Source: JAZKFT01 sp043760535 (GTDB taxonomy: Bacteria > Bacteroidota > Bacteroidia > Chitinophagales > Chitinophagaceae). Taken from it: DNA of 18,298 bases. Position 1 is the stretch's first letter, and every line of letters starts with the position of its first letter. The notes under the pieces are model-generated. The model was not told the DNA's origin. It saw only the letters and a list, made by a program, of their open reading frames with translations, and ran no database searches. Position numbers and translations under genes: made by a program. This document shows positions 1 through 7,270 of the stretch, in pieces. The DNA is taken from assembly GCA_043760535.1 (NCBI GenBank), contig JAYUOV010000065.1:1-18298 (forward strand), read 5' to 3'.

Positions 1-106
1 TTCTAGCGAAGTATATACGGGTTCACCAATTGCCGAAGCAAACATATAAAATTGTTTGCCGAATGTTTGGAATTAAACGGTATAACTGAAAGGGCGGAAT
101 AAATAA

Positions 107-916
107 ATGAACAGAATCCAACTCATCAACCGCATAAAAACAACCCAATCCTACCTCTGTGTAGGTCTTGATACCGATATAACCAAACTGCCAGCCCACC
201 TTAAAGGCAGGCCCAATGCTGTGTTAGAGTTTAACAAGGCCATTATAGACGCTACAAAAGACTACTGTGTAAGCTATAAAATAAACACAGCTTTTTACGA
301 AAGCCAGGGGCTGAAAGGCTGGGAGGCCATGGAGCAAACGGTAAATTATATACCCGTTACGCACTTTAAAATAGCCGATGCCAAACGTGGCGATATTGGC
401 AATACCAGCGACCAATATGCCAAAGCTTTTTTTGAGGTGATGAAATTTGATGCGGTGACCGTAGCTCCATACATGGGCGAAGACAGCGTACGACCTTTTT
501 TGGAATATGAAGATAAATGGACAATTGTTTTAGCCCTTACCAGCAACAAAGGGAGTGCCGATTTTCAGCGGCTCACTGTGGATAATTTTGGCAATCATTT
601 ATACGAAAAAGTATTAAAAACTATTAGCAGTTGGGGTAACCCCAGTAATTTGATGTATGTTATTGGTGCCACACAGGCTAGCGATTTGGCACATATCCGC
701 ACCATCATTCCCGATCATTTTTTACTCGTCCCCGGCGTAGGTTTTCAGGGCGGTAGTCTGGCCGAGGTTTCTAAGTATGGCCTTAACAATGATTGTGGTT
801 TACTCGTAAATGCCAGCCGTGCCGTCATTTTTGCCTCCAGCGATGAAGACTTTGCCGAAGCAGCTAAGGCAGTAGCAATGGAATACCAGGCGGAGATGAA
901 AAACTTTTTAAAGTAA
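107..916 (+). CDS. pyrF: Orotidine 5'-phosphate decarboxylase (type 2 OMPDC)
   Basis: This enzyme decarboxylates OMP to UMP, the last step of de novo pyrimidine synthesis, in the cytosol. The 269-residue protein has the TIM-barrel landmarks of the family: GLDTD near residues 20-24 (substrate-binding Asp), a KIN segment at 58-60, and the catalytic DxKxxD motif as DAKRGD at 91-96, giving Lys93 as the likely catalytic lysine. Further on are the VAPYMGED, PGVGFQGG and VNASRA segments that form the phosphate-binding loops. The length and the VAPYMG/ALTSNKGS wording fit the longer type 2 (mycobacterial/Myxococcus-like) subfamily rather than the roughly 230-residue E. coli type. The ATG at 107 is preceded by a purine-rich stretch (GAAAGGGCGG) that may act as a ribosome binding site, and the translation begins where the family does. 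It is followed by 87 bp containing a run of 9 T (952-960), then xylB. No functional link to xylose use is apparent. Confidence 0.95.
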   Translation: MNRIQLINRIKTTQSYLCVGLDTDITKLPAHLKGRPNAVLEFNKAIIDATKDYCVSYKINTAFYESQGLKGWEAMEQTVNYIPVTHFKIADAKRGDIGNTSDQYAKAFFEVMKFDAVTVAPYMGEDSVRPFLEYEDKWTIVLALTSNKGSADFQRLTVDNFGNHLYEKVLKTISSWGNPSNLMYVIGATQASDLAHIRTIIPDHFLLVPGVGFQGGSLAEVSKYGLNNDCGLLVNASRAVIFASSDEDFAEAAKAVAMEYQAEMKNFLK

Positions 917-1003
917 ACTACAAGAAACAAAATTCAAGGACCATTTGTAACTTTTTTTTTAAAAATTGCTCACCTTCTTTCTTGCCATAAATTAAGCAAT
1001 ATC

Positions 1004-2479
1004 ATGCTGTTGTTAGGAATAGATATAGGAACATCCTCCGTAAAAGTATCAATAGTAGATGCTGCCACAGCCAAAACTCTGGTGAGTACCCAATACCCCG
1101 AAACGGAACGGGTCATTATTGCACTACAACCCGGCTGGGCCGAGCAAAACCCAGCACAATGGTGGGCTGATACCAAACAAGCTATTTTAAAAGCCAACGC
1201 CACATTGGCTTACAATCCTAAAAATATTAAAGCCATTGGCATTGCTTACCAAATGCATGGTTTGGTGTGTGTAGATAAAAACCAACAGGTACTTCGCAAT
1301 AGCATTATCTGGTGCGACAGCCGGGCTGTTTTATACGGCGACAAAGCGTTTGCAGCCATTGGCGGGGAAAAATGTTTGAGTCATTTGCTCAATTCTCCTG
1401 GCAATTTTACCGCAGCCAAACTGGCCTGGGTAAAAGAATATGAACCGGAAATTTTTGCCCAAATAGATAAAATTATGTTGCCCGGCGATTATATTGCCAT
1501 GCAACTTACAGGTGAGATTACGACTTCGATTTCAGCACTTAGCGAAGGTATTTTTTGGGATCTTAAAAACAACGAACTCAGCAAAGATGTAATGGGCTAT
1601 TTTGGTTTTGATGAAGCCATTATACCTACTATAAATGAAGTCTTTACAAGCCACGGAACGGTTGGTAAATTAATAGCCGATGAACTTGGATTGGCGGCAG
1701 GCATACCTGTAACCTATAAAGCTGGCGACCAGCCAAACAACGCATTGTCGCTCAATGTGCTGGAGCCCGGCGAAGTAGCAGCAACGGCCGGAACCTCTGG
1801 CGTAATTTATGGCATAAGCGATCAGCTGGCTTTCGATCAGCAGTCAAGGGTAAATACTTTTGCCCATGTAAACCATACCGGGCAGCAAAACAGGCTTGGG
1901 GTGCTGCTATGTATAAATGGTGCTGGCAGCATGAACCGGTGGATCAGGCAGGTAGCAGGCCAACACCTTAGTTACGAACAAATAAACGATGCGGCAAGGG
2001 CAATTGCACCCGGTAGCGATGGCTTGCAAATACTCCCTTTTGGCAATGGTGCCGAACGGATGCTTTGCAATAAATCCGTTGGGGCCAGTATGCACCACAT
2101 CAATTTAAATATGCACACACAAGCCCATTTTTACCGGGCCTCACAAGAGGGCATTGCTTTTGCATTTCGTTATGGGCTGGATATTATGCGTCAAAATGAT
2201 ACGAAGCCACAAGTGATTCGTGCAGGCCGGGCCAATATGTTTTTGAGCGATGTTTTTGCCCAGGCATTTGTAAATGCTACCAATACACCAGTAGAGCTGT
2301 ATGATTGCGATGGCAGCGTAGGCGCCGCCATGGGTGCAGGTATTGGCGTAAGTTATTACAATTCTGCCAAAGAAGCTTTTAACCAATATGAGCCACTTGT
2401 TTTAATAGAACCCACAAATGCAACTTTGTATGATGATCTTTACAGCGTTTGGAAAGATGTATTGGAAGGGAAATTGTAA
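1004..2479 (+). CDS. xylB: Xylulokinase (FGGY sugar kinase)
   Basis: This kinase phosphorylates D-xylulose to D-xylulose 5-phosphate with ATP, feeding the pentose phosphate pathway. The 491-residue protein has both actin-like FGGY halves. The N-terminal phosphate loop GIDIGTSSVK is at residues 5-14, followed by the xylulokinase-type MHG (84-86) and WCDSR (103-107) substrate motifs. The catalytic Asp is in AGDQPNNA (Asp242), and the C-terminal nucleotide-binding glycines are in the GSVGAAMGAG stretch. Length is normal for XylB (480-500). Starting at ATG 1004 puts the P-loop at the usual distance from the N-terminus. The gene lies upstream of xylA on the same strand, separated by 182 bp that contain a repeat element, so the two are probably co-regulated. 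No xylR-like regulator or transporter is visible in the window. Other FGGY kinases are possible in principle, but the MHG/WCDSR pair and xylA next door make xylulose the likely substrate. Confidence 0.93.
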   Translation: MLLLGIDIGTSSVKVSIVDAATAKTLVSTQYPETERVIIALQPGWAEQNPAQWWADTKQAILKANATLAYNPKNIKAIGIAYQMHGLVCVDKNQQVLRNSIIWCDSRAVLYGDKAFAAIGGEKCLSHLLNSPGNFTAAKLAWVKEYEPEIFAQIDKIMLPGDYIAMQLTGEITTSISALSEGIFWDLKNNELSKDVMGYFGFDEAIIPTINEVFTSHGTVGKLIADELGLAAGIPVTYKAGDQPNNALSLNVLEPGEVAATAGTSGVIYGISDQLAFDQQSRVNTFAHVNHTGQQNRLGVLLCINGAGSMNRWIRQVAGQHLSYEQINDAARAIAPGSDGLQILPFGNGAERMLCNKSVGASMHHINLNMHTQAHFYRASQEGIAFAFRYGLDIMRQNDTKPQVIRAGRANMFLSDVFAQAFVNATNTPVELYDCDGSVGAAMGAGIGVSYYNSAKEAFNQYEPLVLIEPTNATLYDDLYSVWKDVLEGKL

Positions 2480-2519
2480 GAAGAGGATGGTAAGAAAAGA
2501 ATTGCAAAATCTAATGAGC

Positions 2520-2609
2520 TTCAGGCCTGAAAGGTCGTAATAATAAGCCCAGGGCAACGCCCTGGGTTACAAAGAAAAAGCTAATAAAGCCCTGAAAGTG
2601 TGTAATAAA
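2520..2609. repeat. Palindromic intergenic repeat element between xylB and xylA
   Basis: This intergenic block has three parts. First is a perfect 12-bp palindrome TTCAGGCCTGAA (2520-2531). Second is a hairpin CCCAGGGC-AAC-GCCCTGGG (2548-2566) with 8-bp arms. Third is an 18-nt direct repeat: CCTGAAAGGTCGTAATAA (2526-2543) recurs at 2591-2608 as CCTGAAAGTGTGTAATAA, 15 of 18 identical. The layout resembles the dispersed REP-like intergenic repeats common in Bacteroidota chromosomes. That resemblance is from memory and not from a genome search. The GC-rich hairpin could also attenuate or stabilise the xylB-xylA transcript. There is no T-run directly after it, so it is not a classical terminator. 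Confidence 0.55.
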
Positions 2610-2661
2610 CTTTAATTTTTAATAACCCATCCCCTAAAAACGATGGATAAAAACAAATAAC

Positions 2662-3990
2662 ATGTCAGTAGTATTAGGAGCAACAGAATTTTTTAAAGGC
2701 ATCGGCGAAGTAAAGTTCGAAGGTGTGGACAGCGATAACCCAATGGCGTTTCGGTGGTACGATGAAAATAAAATGATTGGTGGAAAAACCATGAAGGAAT
2801 ACTTGCGTTTTGCCTGTGCTTACTGGCATTCTTTTGTAGGCAATGGTGCCGATCCTTTTGGCGAAGCCACTCATACACACCCATGGAATACCAAAGCCGA
2901 TGCGGTAGAAAGAGCCAAAGATAAAATGGATGCAGCCTTTGAATTTATTACCAAAATGAACCTTCCTTTCTATTGCTTTCACGATGTGGATGTGGTGGAT
3001 TATACAAATAACATTGCCGAAAACGAAAGACGTTTGCAGGCATTAACTGCTTACGCTAAACAGAAGCAGGATGCTAGTGGTGTAAAATTACTTTGGGGTA
3101 CTGCCAACCTTTTTAGCCATCGCAGGTATATGAATGGTGCGGCTACCAACCCAGATTTTAATGTGTTGGCACAAGGTGGTGCACAGATAAAAGCTGCCCT
3201 TGATGCCACCATAGAACTGGGTGGCGATAACTATGTATTTTGGGGTGGCCGTGAGGGCTATATGAGCTTGCTAAATACCAACATGAAAAGAGAGCAGGAA
3301 CACCTGGCTACATTTTTACATACAGCAAAAGATTATGCCCGGAGAAATGGGTTTACAGGTACATTTTTTATTGAACCAAAACCATGCGAACCCAGCAAAC
3401 ACCAATACGATTACGATAGCGAAACGGTAATAGGTTTTTTACGCAAATTCGATCTGCTGAGCGACTTTAAATTAAACCTGGAGGTAAACCACGCAACCCT
3501 TGCCGGCCATACGTTTCAGCATGAATTACAGGTAGCCGTAGATAACGGCATGTTGGGTAGTATGGATGCTAACCGTGGCGATTATCAAAATGGCTGGGAC
3601 ACCGATCAGTTTCCTAATAATATTAATGAACTGGCCGAGGCTATGCTCATTGTTTTAGAGGGTGGTGGATTGCAAGGTGGCGGCATTAATTTCGATGCTA
3701 AAATTCGCCGCAATAGCACCGATCCGGCTGATTTGTTTTATGCTCATATCGGCGGTATGGATACGTTTGCAAGGGCTTTAATTATTGCAAGTAATATCCT
3801 GCAAAAAAGCGACTATAAAAAAGTGCGTACCGACCGCTACGCTAGTTTCGATGCCGGCCACGGCAAAGCTTTTGAAGAAGGTAAACTATGCCTTGAAGAT
3901 CTTAGAGAATATGCCATTGCCAACGGCGAACCAGCTACTATCAGCGGTAAACAAGAGTATCTTGAAAATATTGTGAACCGGTATATTTAA
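2662..3990 (+). CDS. xylA: Xylose isomerase, class II
   Basis: This enzyme interconverts D-xylose and D-xylulose using two divalent metal ions. The 442-residue length and N-terminal extension mark the class II enzymes (about 440 residues; the Bacteroides/Piromyces clade) as opposed to the roughly 390-residue actinobacterial class I. Visible active-site residues are His107 and Asp110 in FHDVDVV, the VFWGGREGY signature (193-200), and Glu238 and Lys240 in FIEPKP. Glu274 and His277 lie in LEVNHATLAGH, Asp302 in SMDANRGD, Asp313 and Asp315 in WDTDQFP, and Asp345 in NFDAK. All expected metal and catalytic residues are present, so the enzyme should be active. The ATG at 2662 follows an A-rich leader and matches the class II N-terminus. 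The gene follows xylB on the same strand and is followed by an inverted repeat and a terminator, so it probably ends the xylose unit. Confidence 0.97.
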   Translation: MSVVLGATEFFKGIGEVKFEGVDSDNPMAFRWYDENKMIGGKTMKEYLRFACAYWHSFVGNGADPFGEATHTHPWNTKADAVERAKDKMDAAFEFITKMNLPFYCFHDVDVVDYTNNIAENERRLQALTAYAKQKQDASGVKLLWGTANLFSHRRYMNGAATNPDFNVLAQGGAQIKAALDATIELGGDNYVFWGGREGYMSLLNTNMKREQEHLATFLHTAKDYARRNGFTGTFFIEPKPCEPSKHQYDYDSETVIGFLRKFDLLSDFKLNLEVNHATLAGHTFQHELQVAVDNGMLGSMDANRGDYQNGWDTDQFPNNINELAEAMLIVLEGGGLQGGGINFDAKIRRNSTDPADLFYAHIGGMDTFARALIIASNILQKSDYKKVRTDRYASFDAGHGKAFEEGKLCLEDLREYAIANGEPATISGKQEYLENIVNRYI

Positions 3991-4052
3991 GTGTAGGCGT
4001 TAAATTAAAAACACAAGTTTCGGTACTGCCAGTTTAGAACAAGTCATTTTTC

Positions 4053-4142
4053 TAACCAAAGGCTTCAGCCTTGGGAGGAAAAGTGGCTATCTAATTGGGT
4101 TTACGTTTACTCTGTGGTTCCCAAGGCTGAAGCCTTTGGTTA
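4053..4142. repeat. Perfect 24-bp inverted repeat
   Basis: The arm at 4053-4076 (TAACCAAAGGCTTCAGCCTT followed by GGGA) is matched exactly in reverse complement at 4119-4142, with a 42-nt spacer between them. Each arm also contains a partial internal palindrome around GGCTTCAGCC. The element sits between xylA and the downstream SDR gene. It has no coding potential and no T-run, and the separate terminator at 4170-4202 would handle transcription stop. It looks like a small non-autonomous palindromic element of the REP/MITE kind; that interpretation is inference. Confidence 0.75.
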
Positions 4143-4169
4143 AGAAGTAAAAATTAAAATCAAATAGAC

Positions 4170-4202
4170 TGCTGGGATAAAATTTATCTCAGCAATTTTT
4201 TT
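4170..4202 (+). terminator. Rho-independent terminator after xylA
   Basis: An 11-bp stem (4170-4180 with 4184-4194, one G-U pair) closes a 3-nt loop and is followed by AA and seven T (4196-4202). It stands 180 bp after xylA and just before the SDR promoter region, so it would separate the xylose unit from the SDR/FAH unit. Confidence 0.72.
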
Positions 4203-4223
4203 ACCATACCCATATTAGCTCCG

Positions 4224-4231
4224 TATTTTTG
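4224..4231 (+). promoter_or_regulatory. Candidate Bacteroidota -7 element for the SDR/FAH unit
   Basis: TATTTTTG matches the Bacteroidota sigma -7 consensus TAnnTTTG exactly. It lies just downstream of a terminator and 33 bp before the SDR start codon. No clear TTG/TTTG -33 element is visible about 19 nt upstream, where the DNA is T-rich, so the call rests mainly on the -7 match and its position. Confidence 0.45.
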
Positions 4232-4263
4232 AAACGCTCAATCACGTAAAAAAGATAAAAACC

Positions 4264-5025
4264 ATGTTTAGATTAGATAATAAAATAGCCGTAATAACTG
4301 GCGGTGGCAGCGGCATTGGCAAAGCCATTGCTGTATTATTTGCCCGGCAGGGCGCCACAGTACACATTATAGAATTGAGTGCAGAAAATGCAAAGCTGGC
4401 CGTGGACGAAATAACCGCTGCCGGAGGCAATGCTTTTGCCCATAGTTGTAACGTGGCCAATCAGCAGCAAGTGGCAGCAATTATGGCCACTATTGGCACA
4501 CTCCACATACTGGTAAATAATGCAGGCATAGCACATATTGGCAAAGCAGATACTACGGCAGAAGTGGATTTCGATAGGGTGATAAATGTAAATGTGAAAG
4601 GCGTTTATAACTGCATCCATACTGCTATTGCTGGCCTAAAGGCAGAAGGCGGTGTAATTATTAACATGGCATCTATTGGCAGTAATGTGGGTATTGCAGA
4701 TCGCTTTGTTTATAGTACTTCTAAGGGTGCCATTAAAGCCATGACGATGAGTGTGGCAAGAGATTATATTAAACACAATATTCGCTGTAATTCCATTTCA
4801 CCCGCTAGGGTGCATACGCCTTTTGTGGATGGTTTTTTAAAAAATAACTATGCCGGAAAGGAAGCTGAAATATTCGAAAAATTATCATTGTCGCAGCCTA
4901 TTGGCCGAATGGCCGAGCCAGAAGAAATAGCAGCCCTTGCATTGTATTTATGTAGCAACGAAGCCAGTTTTATTACCGGCTGCGATTACCCTATTGACGG
5001 CGGATTTACTACTTTAAACAACTAA
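4264..5025 (+). CDS. SDR-family NAD(P)-dependent oxidoreductase, probable sugar-acid dehydrogenase
   Basis: This is a classical short-chain dehydrogenase of 253 residues. The cofactor motif TGGGSGIG is at 12-19, NNAG at 85-88 and the structural Asn at 110. The catalytic residues are Ser137, Tyr150 and Lys154 (YSTSK), and the PIDGGF ending typical of the family is present. Glu37 at the end of the second beta strand suggests a preference for NAD+ over NADP+. The gene starts at the ATG that puts the cofactor loop at the usual distance. The FAH-family hydrolase starts 11 bp downstream, so the two are almost certainly one operon. In known L-fucose/L-fuconate catabolism an SDR oxidises 2-keto-3-deoxy-L-fuconate and an FAH hydrolase then cleaves the diketo product. 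That is the best guess for this pair, but SDR substrate specificity cannot be read from sequence alone. Confidence 0.85.
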   Translation: MFRLDNKIAVITGGGSGIGKAIAVLFARQGATVHIIELSAENAKLAVDEITAAGGNAFAHSCNVANQQQVAAIMATIGTLHILVNNAGIAHIGKADTTAEVDFDRVINVNVKGVYNCIHTAIAGLKAEGGVIINMASIGSNVGIADRFVYSTSKGAIKAMTMSVARDYIKHNIRCNSISPARVHTPFVDGFLKNNYAGKEAEIFEKLSLSQPIGRMAEPEEIAALALYLCSNEASFITGCDYPIDGGFTTLNN

Positions 5026-5036
5026 AATAAACACCC

Positions 5037-5894
5037 ATGAAACTTTGCCGCTACGGCCAGCCCGGGCAGGAATTACCTGCTATTTGTATAGACGATATGC
5101 GCTACGATGTAAGCGATTTTGGACTGGACTACAACGAAATGTTTTTTGCCAATGATGGCATTAACCAGTTACAGGATTGGTTTGCAGCGAATCAGCAACA
5201 TTGCAAAATAGTGGATGCCAGTGAACGTTGGGCTTCCTGTGTGGCCCGCCCAAGCAAGATTATTTGCATTGGGCTTAACTACGAAGACCATGCTATAGAA
5301 TCGCAGATGGAAATACCCAAAGAACCCATTGTTTTCTTTAAAGCCACTAGTTCTTTGGTGGGGCCAAATGATGATTTGATGATACCAAAAAACAGTGTAA
5401 AAACAGATTGGGAAGTGGAACTTGCTGTAGTTATTGGTAAAAAGGCCAACTATGTAAGCGAAGCAGATGCCATGGATTATGTGGCCGGTTTTGCACTCCA
5501 TAACGACTATAGCGAAAGGGCATTTCAACTAGAACGTGGCGGCCAATGGGTAAAGGGAAAAAGTTGCGACACATTTGCACCGCTTGGCCCGTGGATGGCT
5601 ACTACCAACGAGATTGCAGATAGCAGTAACCTGCGGCTTTGGCTTACTGTAAATGGAAAAAAATACCAGGAAGGCAATACCAAGAATTTCATTTTTAATG
5701 TGGCTTACGTAGTAAGTTATCTGAGCCAGTTTATGAGCCTGCTACCGGGTGATGTAATTAGTACAGGAACACCAGCAGGAGTGGGGCTTGGGCAAAAACC
5801 AGAGCCAGTGTATGTACAGCCCGGCGATGTAATAGAATTAGGAATAGATGGATTGGGTACCAGCAAACAAATGGCTGTGGCATATACAGGTTAG
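5037..5894 (+). CDS. Fumarylacetoacetate hydrolase-family protein, likely 2,4-diketo-3-deoxy-sugar-acid hydrolase
   Basis: This 285-residue member of the FAH superfamily performs metal-dependent C-C bond hydrolysis of beta-diketo acids. The N-terminal roughly 65 residues form the small domain of the longer subfamily, followed by the core beginning at KIICIGLNYEDHA (74-86). Metal ligands are visible as Glu126 and Glu128 in DWEVELAVVIG and Asp157 in HNDYSER. The FQLERGGQWVKGKSCDTF segment (163-180) and ISTGTPAGVGLGQKP (241-255) are characteristic. From memory, this combination closely matches proteins annotated as 2,4-diketo-3-deoxy-L-fuconate hydrolase; some relatives are labelled ureidoglycolate lyase, often wrongly. 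The SDR partner immediately upstream supports a sugar-acid role. No fuconate dehydratase, lactonase or transporter is seen here, so the rest of any pathway must lie elsewhere or the substrate is different. Confidence 0.85.
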   Translation: MKLCRYGQPGQELPAICIDDMRYDVSDFGLDYNEMFFANDGINQLQDWFAANQQHCKIVDASERWASCVARPSKIICIGLNYEDHAIESQMEIPKEPIVFFKATSSLVGPNDDLMIPKNSVKTDWEVELAVVIGKKANYVSEADAMDYVAGFALHNDYSERAFQLERGGQWVKGKSCDTFAPLGPWMATTNEIADSSNLRLWLTVNGKKYQEGNTKNFIFNVAYVVSYLSQFMSLLPGDVISTGTPAGVGLGQKPEPVYVQPGDVIELGIDGLGTSKQMAVAYTG

Positions 5895-6197
5895 ATGCAA
5901 TTGTAAACATTGATACCATTTGATCCTTCAGGTGTATTTACAGGGGTTGCTTATCTAAACTCTTAAAATTACATATAAAAAACTGCTGTGAGGCACCACA
6001 CTAAGTAGCGTGGGCAAAAATGGTTGTAACAAATTAAGATGTACCCGTCTGTAATTACAAAAGCTTTAATCGTTTACAGGCTGTTAAAGAATTTTGTTCT
6101 GTTTTCTATTTTATTGGTAGCATTTTTTTTTAAAAGAAAAACGCCAATTGAACCTCGGTTCAATTGGCGTTTTAGAATAACAGTATTTCTTATCGCA
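5895..6197. other. Intergenic region between convergent genes
   Basis: These 303 bp lie between the FAH gene (+) and the BON/SH3b gene (-). The only convincing element is the terminator at 6138-6173. A 10-bp palindrome TGTAATTACA (6050-6059) is noted without an assigned role. An open frame running across 6039-6248 enters the opposite-strand gene and has no recognisable protein features, so it is not called. No tRNA or ncRNA fold was recognised. Confidence 0.6.
6138..6173 (-). terminator. Strong bidirectional-type terminator between convergent genes
   Basis: A perfect 16-bp stem (6138-6153 with 6158-6173) closes a CTCG tetraloop. Read on the minus strand, the stem ends in T and continues TTTTCTTTT, a good U-tract for the BON/SH3b gene that ends 24 bp away. 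Read on the plus strand, four T close the stem, which could also help stop transcription from the FAH gene. Confidence 0.85.
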
Positions 6198-6680
6198 TTA
6201 CGGTGCTGGCGTTACTGCAGGTGCAGCTTCGGCAGCCACTTCTTCTAGATAGTCTGTACTGCAAAATCCTTCCTGACTATCAGAATCATGAATAAAATAC
6301 CAGCCGTTAAACATCTTTTTAATCAACTGTACTTTATCACCATGTGCAGCCTTGCCTACAATCTCATGCTCAGTACCTGGCCCTTTACGGATGTTAAGGT
6401 TGCTCGATTTTGTAGCAACAAGCATAAAAATATTCTTATCTGTTAGGTCTTCTACTTCCAGCAGGTTTGTAACCGAGGTTACACCGGCAGTAGCCTGTAA
6501 TGCAGCTACTACTTTTTCAGCAGTTTCTCCATCGGGTACAGTACCAGAAACTGTAAGTACGCCGTTTTCCAGCGAAGCCTTTACATCGGGTAAATTAATA
6601 CCGGCAGCAGTTAATGCATTGGTATAGGGAGCCTGAATCTGTGTTTGGGCAGCTTCGGCTATTGTACTAAAAAGTCCCAT
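6198..6680 (-). CDS. BON domain plus SH3b domain protein (Kbp/YgaU-like architecture)
   Basis: This 160-residue protein has no signal peptide. Residues about 30-77 form a BON domain (VKASLENGVLTVSGTV, then VTSVTNLLEV). Residues about 86-146 form a bacterial SH3 domain (SSNLNIRKGPGTEHEIVGKA, then GWYFIHD and GFCSTDYLEE), followed by an Ala/Pro-rich tail. The N-terminus MGLFSTIAEA resembles the start of E. coli Kbp/YgaU, a BON+LysM potassium-binding protein; here SH3b stands in the LysM position. Function is unknown; BON domains bind hydrophobic or small ligands and SH3b domains often bind cell-wall peptides. The gene lies 26 bp downstream of the lipoprotein gene on the same strand and ends at a strong terminator, so the two form a likely operon. 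Confidence 0.82.
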   Translation of the reverse strand: MGLFSTIAEAAQTQIQAPYTNALTAAGINLPDVKASLENGVLTVSGTVPDGETAEKVVAALQATAGVTSVTNLLEVEDLTDKNIFMLVATKSSNLNIRKGPGTEHEIVGKAAHGDKVQLIKKMFNGWYFIHDSDSQEGFCSTDYLEEVAAEAAPAVTPAP

Positions 6681-6706
6681 GGTATTTGATGTTTAAAAAT
6701 GAGTAA

Positions 6707-7093
6707 TTACTTAGATTCCATTGATATTTTGGTACTCGAAGTTTTGTCCACAATTACAAGCTTGCTTTTGGTAATTTCTTCGATGGTACTTTCTTCAGCA
6801 GTACCACTTTTACCCGTCATAGAAATAGACTTGCCGTCTTCAGAAATGGTGTACGTGCCGTTTTCGTTTTCGCCTCCGCTTACAGCAGTGTATTTACCAT
6901 CTTTGGTAAATTCGATAGAGATAGCAGAAATAAGATTCTTTTTAATGGAATCGGGCATCGAAGCCATGTCGCCTCCAGTAATATCCGTGGCCTTCCATTT
7001 GTTTACAATCATGTCTTTGGGTTTTCCCTTGCAGGATACAAAAGCCATAGCAGACATCAGCAAGATGCCTGTAAAGATGTTTTTTAGTTTCAT
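6707..7093 (-). CDS. Small lipocalin-like lipoprotein
   Basis: The chosen start gives a 128-residue protein with a lipoprotein signal peptide: MKLKN, a hydrophobic stretch IFTGILLMSAMAF and the lipobox FVSC with Cys21. A longer reading from 7117 would add eight residues (MAIQKLKN) before this signal peptide and is less likely. The mature part carries a short beta-rich domain, beginning IVNKWKATDITGG, with FTKDGKYTAVSGGENENGTY and then SISMTGKSG. This is the pattern of Bacteroidota lipocalin-like (DUF4923/DUF5004-type) lipoproteins of unknown function; the exact family is uncertain. It is probably anchored in the outer or inner membrane facing the periplasm. It is the first gene of a unit with the BON/SH3b gene. 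A near-match to the -7 element (TATTTTGG, complement of 7114-7121) sits 20 bp upstream of the start but lacks a -33 partner. Confidence 0.75.
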   Translation of the reverse strand: MKLKNIFTGILLMSAMAFVSCKGKPKDMIVNKWKATDITGGDMASMPDSIKKNLISAISIEFTKDGKYTAVSGGENENGTYTISEDGKSISMTGKSGTAEESTIEEITKSKLVIVDKTSSTKISMESK

Positions 7094-7240
7094 GTTTTTT
7101 AATTTTTGGATGGCCAAAATAGGGATTATAAATGGATTGGTATCTATATCTTAAATTATTTTTTTAGCGAATGGCATTAAATTATTAACAAGGGTATTAA
7201 AGGTGTTTAAAACTAAAAATTTTAGGTTTAGCAGTACGGC

Positions 7241-7248
7241 TATATTTG
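7241..7248 (+). promoter_or_regulatory. Candidate -7 promoter element for parE
   Basis: TATATTTG matches TAnnTTTG exactly and lies 22 bp before the parE start codon, so the leader would be short. Upstream, CTAAAA-A-TTTTAG (7213-7225) is a perfect 6-bp-arm inverted repeat overlapping where the -33 region should be. It could be an operator, but it is AT-rich and may be chance. Confidence 0.55.
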
Positions 7249-7270
7249 CATGTTAGCGAAAAAATGAAGT

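Noticed and set aside
1..106. Short open stretches at the left edge: a + frame ending at 49, another ending at 89, and a - frame starting at 45 (MFASAIGEPVYTSLE).
   Set aside because: Each is too short to show a family, and they conflict with one another. A flanking gene end or start may be present but cannot be decided from 106 bp.
917..1003. Possible weak terminator after pyrF (ACAAA...TTTGT followed by nine T).
   Set aside because: The stem is only about 5 bp with a 12-nt loop; the T-run alone is not enough.
2520..4142. CRISPR-like array suspected from repeated palindromes around xylA.
   Set aside because: Repeats are of two unrelated types, not regularly spaced, and no cas gene is present.
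6039..6248. A 69-codon + strand frame spanning the convergent terminator.
   Set aside because: It runs through the terminator hairpin into the opposite-strand BON/SH3b gene, and the peptide shows no family features.
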